From the NCBI GenBank assembly GCA_964564785.1, contig CAZMCT010000034.1, positions 1-29,738 on the forward strand: DNA of 29,738 bases. The letters run 5' to 3'. The notes beneath the pieces were generated by a model. That model did no database searches, was not told the DNA's origin, and was given only the letters and a program-made list of their open reading frames with translations. The stretch's first letter is position 1; every line of letters begins with the position of its first letter. The stretch comes from CAZMCT01 sp964564785 (GTDB lineage: Bacteria; Planctomycetota; Phycisphaerae; UBA1845; Fen-1342). The position numbers and the translations under genes are program-made. Shown here piece after piece: positions 25,102 through 29,738 of the stretch.

Positions 25102-25845
25102 CTACTGCATCTCGACGGGACGTTCGCTGGGCACCTGGTCGCCCTCGGGCGTGGGTTGGACGGCCACCACGGCGGCCGGCGAGGCCTTCTCGATCTGCTC
25201 GAGCAGCCACGCTTCGAGTAACCCGTCCCGCCCCAGCGGCACCCACTGCACGTGGCGGCTCTTCGGACCGCGCTCGCCTTCGACCGTCGGCACCCGCTCG
25301 CTGTAGATCGCCAGCGCCCCCGACGCCAGCGTGATCTGCCGCTCCGGCGAAACGCGCCGCGCCTTGTCCACCTTCACCGTCACCCGGTAGCGCCCGCTGA
25401 TGATCGGCGGCTCCTCGGCCTCGGCCGCGGTCGGCTCCGGCGCGCCCGCCGACCGGCCGTCGTCGCGCTCCAGCGTCACCGTCACCGTCCGCTGCACGGT
25501 GTGCAGGCTCGACTCGAGGAGTTGATAGCCGCCCGGGGCGTCCACGCGCCACAACTCGAACCACTGTGCGCTCGTGGTCGGCTCGCTGACGATCAGCCCC
25601 GCGATCCGGTCCACTCGATCCGGCGGCAAGTCGTAGCGCCGCAGCGTCGTCAACGTCGCGTCGAAGAACCGCTCGTAGTCGGAGATCTCCAGTACCGCCG
25701 CGGTCGGGCCGGTGGGCGGCTGGGGTGCCTGACAGCCGCCGGCCAGCACGGCCGCGAGCATTATCGGAGCACTGAGCCGGGCCGCGTGCCCAGGCCGCTC
25801 CGCGTTGCGTCCCCTAGGCAACAAGTTTCGGGCTGGGAGATGCAT
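25102..25845 (-). CDS. Putative lipoprotein of unknown function
   Basis: A 247-residue protein that probably carries a lipid anchor. After a basic start there is a hydrophobic run (SAPIMLAAVLAGGC) ending in a lipobox-like LAGGC with Cys38. The mature part is an alpha/beta domain with strands and basic segments (ISGRYRVTVKVDKARRV, WVPLGRDGLLEAWLLEQ); no family was recognised. ATG 25845 lacks a Shine-Dalgarno but lies 6 bases after a good -10 box, which fits a leaderless message; an inner ATG at 25761 is also possible. The frame is open far upstream but overlaps the BatA-like gene there and is not used. It lies downstream of that gene on the same strand with its own promoter candidate. Confidence 0.75.
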   Translation of the reverse strand: MHLPARNLLPRGRNAERPGHAARLSAPIMLAAVLAGGCQAPQPPTGPTAAVLEISDYERFFDATLTTLRRYDLPPDRVDRIAGLIVSEPTTSAQWFELWRVDAPGGYQLLESSLHTVQRTVTVTLERDDGRSAGAPEPTAAEAEEPPIISGRYRVTVKVDKARRVSPERQITLASGALAIYSERVPTVEGERGPKSRHVQWVPLGRDGLLEAWLLEQIEKASPAAVVAVQPTPEGDQVPSERPVEMQ

Positions 25846-25851
25846 GATGCG

Positions 25852-25879
25852 ATAATACGTGCTTTGAGCCACGATGCAA
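25852..25879 (-). promoter_or_regulatory. Strong promoter candidate giving a leaderless lipoprotein message
   Basis: On the minus strand, TTGCAT (complement of 25874-25879) is followed after 16 bases by TATTAT (complement of 25852-25857), then 6 bases and the ATG at 25845. The transcript would therefore begin at or within a base or two of the start codon. Confidence 0.5.
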
Positions 25880-25989
25880 GGCGGGAAGCGGACGCGCCGC
25901 GCGGGGGGACGTGGTACTTCGGAAAAAAGCCAGCAGAGCTTGAAAACAATTGCCATATTTTCATTGGAAGCTGTCGTGTCCCCCTTCGG

Positions 25990-26032
25990 GAACCCGCGTG
26001 ATTCCGGATGAGTCACGCGGGTTCTTTTGTTT
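25990..26032 (+). terminator. Intrinsic terminator facing the plus strand
   Basis: GAACCCGCGTGA (25990-26001) pairs perfectly over 12 bases with TCACGCGGGTTC (26013-26024) around an 11-base loop, followed by TTTTGTTT on the plus strand. The minus orientation lacks a T-run, although the BatA-like gene's stop codon (26013-26015) lies in the stem. The only upstream plus-strand gene, the M28 peptidase, ends about 950 bases away. Confidence 0.7.
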
Positions 26033-28178
26033 CCCCCCCGCCCGGCAACTCGGACGCCCGGCCGCGCCCCCGCGTCGCCACCACCAGCTCCGCGATGAAG
26101 AACCCGACCAGCGCCAGCCCCAGCAGCCCCAGACCGTTCAGGCCGCTGCGGAACCACCCGACCACACCGATCGGGGCGACTGCGGCCCCGCTGCCCCACT
26201 CGATCCGAACGTGCTCGGTCCCGAGCCGCCGGACAAGCTCCGGCTGCTCCACGGGTGTCGGATCGAGCTCCTCGGCCGGCCAGTTCACCGCGTACTGGGC
26301 CGCAGGCCCGCCGCGCTCCGGACGCACGAGGTACAGCCCGGCCGGCTCGGTCGGCCAGGGCTCGACCGGAATGCCGTCCTGCAACTGCATCCGGCGCTCG
26401 CGACCGTCCGGCGCAATCACCCGAACGCGTGCATTCGGTGCCAGCGCGGCAAACCGCTGGCGAGTGACTTCGCCGGCCGTGAAATTCGCCGCCGCGGCCG
26501 GCGCGCCCTGCCCGCGCTCGACGAGTTGATGCAACCAGGTGAGCAGGCCGGCGGCCCGGATGCCCAGGTCGCTCCAAGAGGGGTCGGGCGAAGTGCCGAG
26601 CAGCAGCAGTCGGCCGCGGCCGACCGTGCGGCCGACGATGGCGGGGCGGCCGTCGGTCCACGTTGCGTGCGTGTCCGTGTCGGCCGCGAGCGCGGGGAGC
26701 AGCAGGCGGCGGACGGCGCGACAGCGTGACAGCTCGAGCAGGAGATCGGGTTCGAGCACGGCGTCGCCGGTCGGCTGCCAGCGCAGTTGCAGACCGTCGG
26801 GCGCGTCGACGGGCTCCGGCGGAGCGGCGCCGAGCAGGGCGCGCAGTGCGGGCCAATCGCACACGGTCGGGTCGGATCCCGGAACCAGAAGCACGGTTGT
26901 TCCGGACTCGAGCAGGCGACGCAGGCGCTCCGACTCGGAATCGGCCAGCTCGGTGCCCGCTACGACGACGACGAGCACCGGGCGATCCGGCGCGTCTTGC
27001 CCGGCGGATTCGGTGCCCGGTGGTGGCGGAATCCTGCGCTCGAGCGCTACGCGCTGCTGGGTCGCGGCCAGTCCCTCGGGGGCCAGGAGGTTCGCCAGGA
27101 TGAGCGGCGTGAGATCGGCCGGGCGCTGTGGTGGAGCCAGCAGCCAGGCGCGTGGGCGCGGCGCAGCTTCCCACACGACGTAGCGGGTCTGATCGGCCGC
27201 GAGCAGGTCAGCGGGTTCGAGTTGCAGGGTGACGGCGTGCGGCCCGGTCGGCAGCGGCCCGAGCGTGAGCGTCACTTCGCGACGCTCACCAGCACGCAGA
27301 TCATACGGGCCGGCCCGTTCGAGCACAGCTTCGCCTTCGCGCGCCACCAGCCAGGCCTGTGCCGGTACGCCTTGGGCCTCCAGCAGCACGCGGATCACGA
27401 TTGGCGCGTCGGCCGGTTGCAGCCCCGCAGGAACGTCTGCTGCGAGCAGCGCGAGGTTCGCCCGCCCCACGACGGTCGACACCAGAACATCGACGCGCGG
27501 CTCGCGCAGCGCGGACAGGTGTCCGGGAGTGACGTCGCGCCAGGCGGCGGCCGAGCCGTCGGTGAGCACAACGATGTGAGGCCGCAGCCCGGGCGAAGCG
27601 GCGATCCAGTCGGCCGCTCGCCGCAGGGCAGCGCCGAGGGGGCGGGCGTGCATCGGTTCGGCCCCTGCGCCACGCAGGTCGCGGGCCAGCGTGGCAGGGT
27701 CAGACGACAGCGCCGGCGCGATTTCGTCGCCGTGCGCAGCAAGCACGGCGAACTGCGAGCCGGGCGACCAGCGGGCCCCGTCGGTGAGCAGCGGCAAGCC
27801 CAGATTGAGCGCGGCGTCGAGGAGCGTGCGGGGTTCGTCGAAGTCCGGCCGGTAATGCAGACTTAGCGAGTTGTCGAGGATGATGGCGCACGCGACGGGG
27901 CCCTGGTCAGCGCGCCCGATCTTCCGTGGGTTACAAGTCGGTCCGGCCAGGAGGAGGACCGCCAGCGCCAGGGCACTACTGCGCAGCATGAGCAGAAAGA
28001 CATGTCGCATGCGGCCGGCGCGTCGGCCCGAGGTCAGCGCCGCGCGCATCAGTGGCAGAGCCGGAAAGCGAAGACGCCTCGGGCGCGGGCGAAGCAAAAG
28101 GTGCACGAGGACGGGAATGGCAATGGCGGCCAGGCCCCAGAGCAAGCCGGGATGCGACAGGGACAGGTTCTCGAACAA
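26013..28178 (-). CDS. BatA-like membrane protein with von Willebrand A-type domain
   Basis: A 721-residue protein. The start is TTG at 28178, with GAGG 5 bases upstream and the BatA-type N-terminus right after it (LSHPGLLWGLAAIAIPVLVHLLLRPR). Two N-terminal membrane helices (about 11-29 and 60-80) precede a VWA-like domain that begins AIILDNSLSLHY near 96, with a DxSxS metal-site motif. The middle region has Ig-like strands and a second alpha/beta part (VLVVVVAGTEL). A final helix (about 685-705) sits near the C-terminus. This architecture matches planctomycete proteins of the BatA / aerotolerance-operon group, but no MoxR ATPase or DUF58 partner lies nearby. The function is not known; a surface or envelope role is likely. 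It is divergent from the ACT-domain gene. Confidence 0.82.
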   Translation of the reverse strand: MFENLSLSHPGLLWGLAAIAIPVLVHLLLRPRPRRLRFPALPLMRAALTSGRRAGRMRHVFLLMLRSSALALAVLLLAGPTCNPRKIGRADQGPVACAIILDNSLSLHYRPDFDEPRTLLDAALNLGLPLLTDGARWSPGSQFAVLAAHGDEIAPALSSDPATLARDLRGAGAEPMHARPLGAALRRAADWIAASPGLRPHIVVLTDGSAAAWRDVTPGHLSALREPRVDVLVSTVVGRANLALLAADVPAGLQPADAPIVIRVLLEAQGVPAQAWLVAREGEAVLERAGPYDLRAGERREVTLTLGPLPTGPHAVTLQLEPADLLAADQTRYVVWEAAPRPRAWLLAPPQRPADLTPLILANLLAPEGLAATQQRVALERRIPPPPGTESAGQDAPDRPVLVVVVAGTELADSESERLRRLLESGTTVLLVPGSDPTVCDWPALRALLGAAPPEPVDAPDGLQLRWQPTGDAVLEPDLLLELSRCRAVRRLLLPALAADTDTHATWTDGRPAIVGRTVGRGRLLLLGTSPDPSWSDLGIRAAGLLTWLHQLVERGQGAPAAAANFTAGEVTRQRFAALAPNARVRVIAPDGRERRMQLQDGIPVEPWPTEPAGLYLVRPERGGPAAQYAVNWPAEELDPTPVEQPELVRRLGTEHVRIEWGSGAAVAPIGVVGWFRSGLNGLGLLGLALVGFFIAELVVATRGRGRASELPGGGETKEPA

Positions 28179-28287
28179 GACGACCTCGCGGCCGTGAAAA
28201 ACTTCATTTTGGCCTGTACAGCCGTCGTTCGTAAAGCTAACCTACGTCGGGAATTGGACACGTGGCCGGGCAACAGGCAGCGCCGCC

Positions 28288-28752
28288 ATGAACGCTGAGC
28301 CGCTGAAGACCGAGGAAGGCCGCGACCACCCGAGTTGCCGACAGTTGTCGGTGTTTCTGGAGAACCGGGTTGGCCAGTTGCTGCGGATCGCACGCCTGCT
28401 GGAGGATGAACCCGTTCACATTCTGGGCCTCTCCGTCGATGCGGCGGTCGACTGCGCCATTGTGCGCCTGCTCGTCGACGACCCTGACCTCGCACACCAG
28501 ATCCTCGCCGATGCGCGGTTCGCGCTGACCGAAAGCGAGGTACTGGTCGTGCCGCTGCCGGAGGGCCGGCACGGCATCCTCTCCGTATGCAGCGCGCTCA
28601 TCGCCGGCGAGGTCAACATCAACTACGTCTACACCGTCTGGGCCACACCCCAACGGCAACCGTGCCTGGCCATCCAGGTGGACGATGTCCAAAACGCCCT
28701 CCCGGTCCTGTTGACCAAGAAGTTTCGCGTGCTCGACCAGAGCGAGCTTTAG
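28288..28752 (+). CDS. Tandem ACT-domain protein
   Basis: A 154-residue cytoplasmic protein of two ACT-type ligand-binding domains. The first (about 18-85) reads QLSVFLENRVGQLLRIARLL with the conserved Gly at the strand-helix turn; the second (about 86-150) reads LVVPLPEGRHGILSVCSALI. ACT domains usually bind amino acids and regulate an enzyme or act as sensors; this one has no attached catalytic domain, so it would work through a partner. The start ATG 28288 has only a weak ribosome site. The stop lies 4 bases before the start of the hydrolase gene, so the pair is probably one transcript. A shared ligand or pathway is inferred. Confidence 0.85.
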   Translation: MNAEPLKTEEGRDHPSCRQLSVFLENRVGQLLRIARLLEDEPVHILGLSVDAAVDCAIVRLLVDDPDLAHQILADARFALTESEVLVVPLPEGRHGILSVCSALIAGEVNINYVYTVWATPQRQPCLAIQVDDVQNALPVLLTKKFRVLDQSEL

Positions 28753-28756
28753 TCGC

Positions 28757-29662
28757 ATGCGGCCGCCGGTCGCACCCCCCACGTTCCGCTGCTGGCAGAT
28801 GAGCGACGGTTACAGCCTGCGCGGGCGGCAGTGGCGCGCCGCGCGGGACGGCGGCCCGGTCGTTCTCTATCTGCACGGCATCCAGTCACACGGCGGCTGG
28901 TTCGAGCGCTCCGCGTCGCTGCTGGCTGCGGCCGGCACGACCGTGATTCTGCCGGACCGCCGGGGCAGCGGGCTGAACACGGCGGCCCGCGGGGACGTAC
29001 CGCACGCCGACCGCTGGCTGTCCGACCTGGACGAGATCGCCGCCACGGCCGAGTCGGAACTGGGGGCGCAGAGCTTCGGCGTGGTCGGGGTGAGTTGGGG
29101 CGGGAAGCTCGCGGTCGCGTGGGCGCTCCGCCGGCCGGAGCGCGTGCGGGCCCTGCTGCTCATCGCCCCCGGTCTGTTCCCGGCGGTCGGCGTGGGGCCG
29201 GCAGGGCGCGTACGGATCGGAATCGCGCGGCTGACGGACCCGTCGCGGCTGATGGAGATTCCGCTGAATGACCCGGCCCTGTTCACCGACAGTTCGGCCG
29301 GCCGGGCGTTCATCGCCGCCGACCCCCTCAAACTGACCCATGCCACGGCACGCTTCTTCGTCGAATCGGCGCGGCTCGATTGGCGCCTGGCGCGGGCCGC
29401 CGACGCGAGCTTGCGCCCGCCGGTGTGGCTGTTGCTGGCCGGGCGTGAGCGGATCGTGCGGAACACGCCGGCGAAACGAAGGCTCGCGCGGATCTGCGCG
29501 GCCGAGCTGGTCGTCGAGGAGTTCCCGGCGGCCGCCCACACGCTGGAGTTCGAAGACGACGCGGCGGAGTTCGAGCACACCGTGCGTGGCTGGGCGGCGA
29601 CCATCAACACTCCCGGGTATCTGTCGGCCGGGCCGGCGGGGCTGTGTTCGGCCCCAGGTTGA
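28757..29662 (+). CDS. Alpha/beta hydrolase
   Basis: A 301-residue hydrolase of the alpha/beta fold, probably an esterase, lipase or lysophospholipase-like enzyme. VVLYLHGIQSHGGW (about 35-48) provides the oxyanion-hole strand, and ILPDRRGSGLN (64-74) follows. GVSWGG (111-116) is the nucleophile elbow with Ser113. The acid is probably in LLLAGRERIV (about 228-237), and the His is in AAHTLEFED (about 261-269). The substrate is not indicated. There is no signal peptide, so it is likely cytoplasmic. The start is ATG 28757 or the inner ATG at 28799. It follows the ACT-domain gene by 4 bases and is likely cotranscribed and possibly coupled to it. Confidence 0.87.
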   Translation: MRPPVAPPTFRCWQMSDGYSLRGRQWRAARDGGPVVLYLHGIQSHGGWFERSASLLAAAGTTVILPDRRGSGLNTAARGDVPHADRWLSDLDEIAATAESELGAQSFGVVGVSWGGKLAVAWALRRPERVRALLLIAPGLFPAVGVGPAGRVRIGIARLTDPSRLMEIPLNDPALFTDSSAGRAFIAADPLKLTHATARFFVESARLDWRLARAADASLRPPVWLLLAGRERIVRNTPAKRRLARICAAELVVEEFPAAAHTLEFEDDAAEFEHTVRGWAATINTPGYLSAGPAGLCSAPG

Positions 29663-29678
29663 GGTATCCTGTGGCGTG

Positions 29679-29694
29679 GGGGCGCCGGCGCCCC
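29679..29694. repeat. Perfect 16-bp GC palindrome after the last gene
   Basis: GGGGCGCCGGCGCCCC is self-complementary and lies 17 bases after the hydrolase stop, with no T-run following. It may be a structural element or part of the next gene's upstream region; the window ends at 29738. Confidence 0.4.
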
Positions 29695-29738
29695 GGCGCG
29701 GGGGCGGCGGGCCGGTGCTGGGCGGTTTCGCCGGCCCA

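Noticed and set aside
1..29738. tRNA or rRNA genes
   Set aside because: No cloverleaf or T-loop signature and no rRNA-like sequence was seen on either strand by eye.

Overview
The window looks like part of a chromosome from a Planctomycetota bacterium, most likely class Phycisphaerae or a close relative, and probably from a metagenome or draft assembly because it holds a 10-base N gap. The reasons are high G+C by eye (not computed), secreted proteins ending in dockerin-like calcium-binding repeats with no cohesin or cellulosome genes nearby, a sigma factor translationally coupled to a very large Ser/Thr kinase with a C-terminal beta-propeller region, a PQQ-type beta-propeller protein, and Ig/Kelch-decorated secreted proteins. 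No tRNA, rRNA, insertion sequence, phage gene or CRISPR array was seen. This is ordinary chromosomal sequence with a few odd spots.

Left third (1-9359): a partial secreted Gly/Asn-rich protein runs off the left edge on the minus strand, divergent from a PfkB-family sugar kinase. A minus-strand pair follows, a secreted beta-propeller protein and then a secreted dockerin-tagged protein. Next on the plus strand come rnpA (no rpmH upstream, but a foldable leader that overlaps the Shine-Dalgarno), a repeat-rich spacer with a long hairpin and 14-bp tandem repeats, a small Cys-rich protein, a UbiD-type decarboxylase, a tandem repeat broken by the N gap, and an aldose 1-epimerase.

Middle (9360-18633): an operon of an ECF-type sigma factor and a 1054-residue membrane Ser/Thr kinase with a WD40-like C-terminal half, joined by a 4-base stop/start overlap. 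It is divergent from a 1317-residue secreted zinc metalloprotease with Ig, Kelch and dockerin modules. A PAP2-family phosphatase follows.

Right third (18620-29738): a GT39 membrane glycosyltransferase whose 3' end overlaps that of the PAP2 gene, and a second PfkB kinase, divergent from a YprB-like RNase H-fold nuclease and an M28 peptidase with a C-terminal PDZ domain. A lipoprotein with a leaderless-looking promoter and a BatA/VWA-type membrane protein lie on the minus strand. At the right end is a plus-strand pair, an ACT-domain protein and an alpha/beta hydrolase.

Functionally the window mixes envelope and secretion functions (dockerin proteins, metalloprotease, PDZ peptidase, lipoprotein, BatA-like protein, PAP2 plus GT39 as possible lipid-linked glycan enzymes), sugar metabolism (two PfkB kinases, GalM), RNA/DNA processing (RnpA, YprB-like) and one regulatory unit (sigma-kinase). 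Several promoter candidates share a TATACT or similar -10 box. The least explained items are the rnpA leader, the small Cys-rich protein, a strong plus-facing terminator with no obvious plus-strand gene, and the 5805-5953 repeat cluster.
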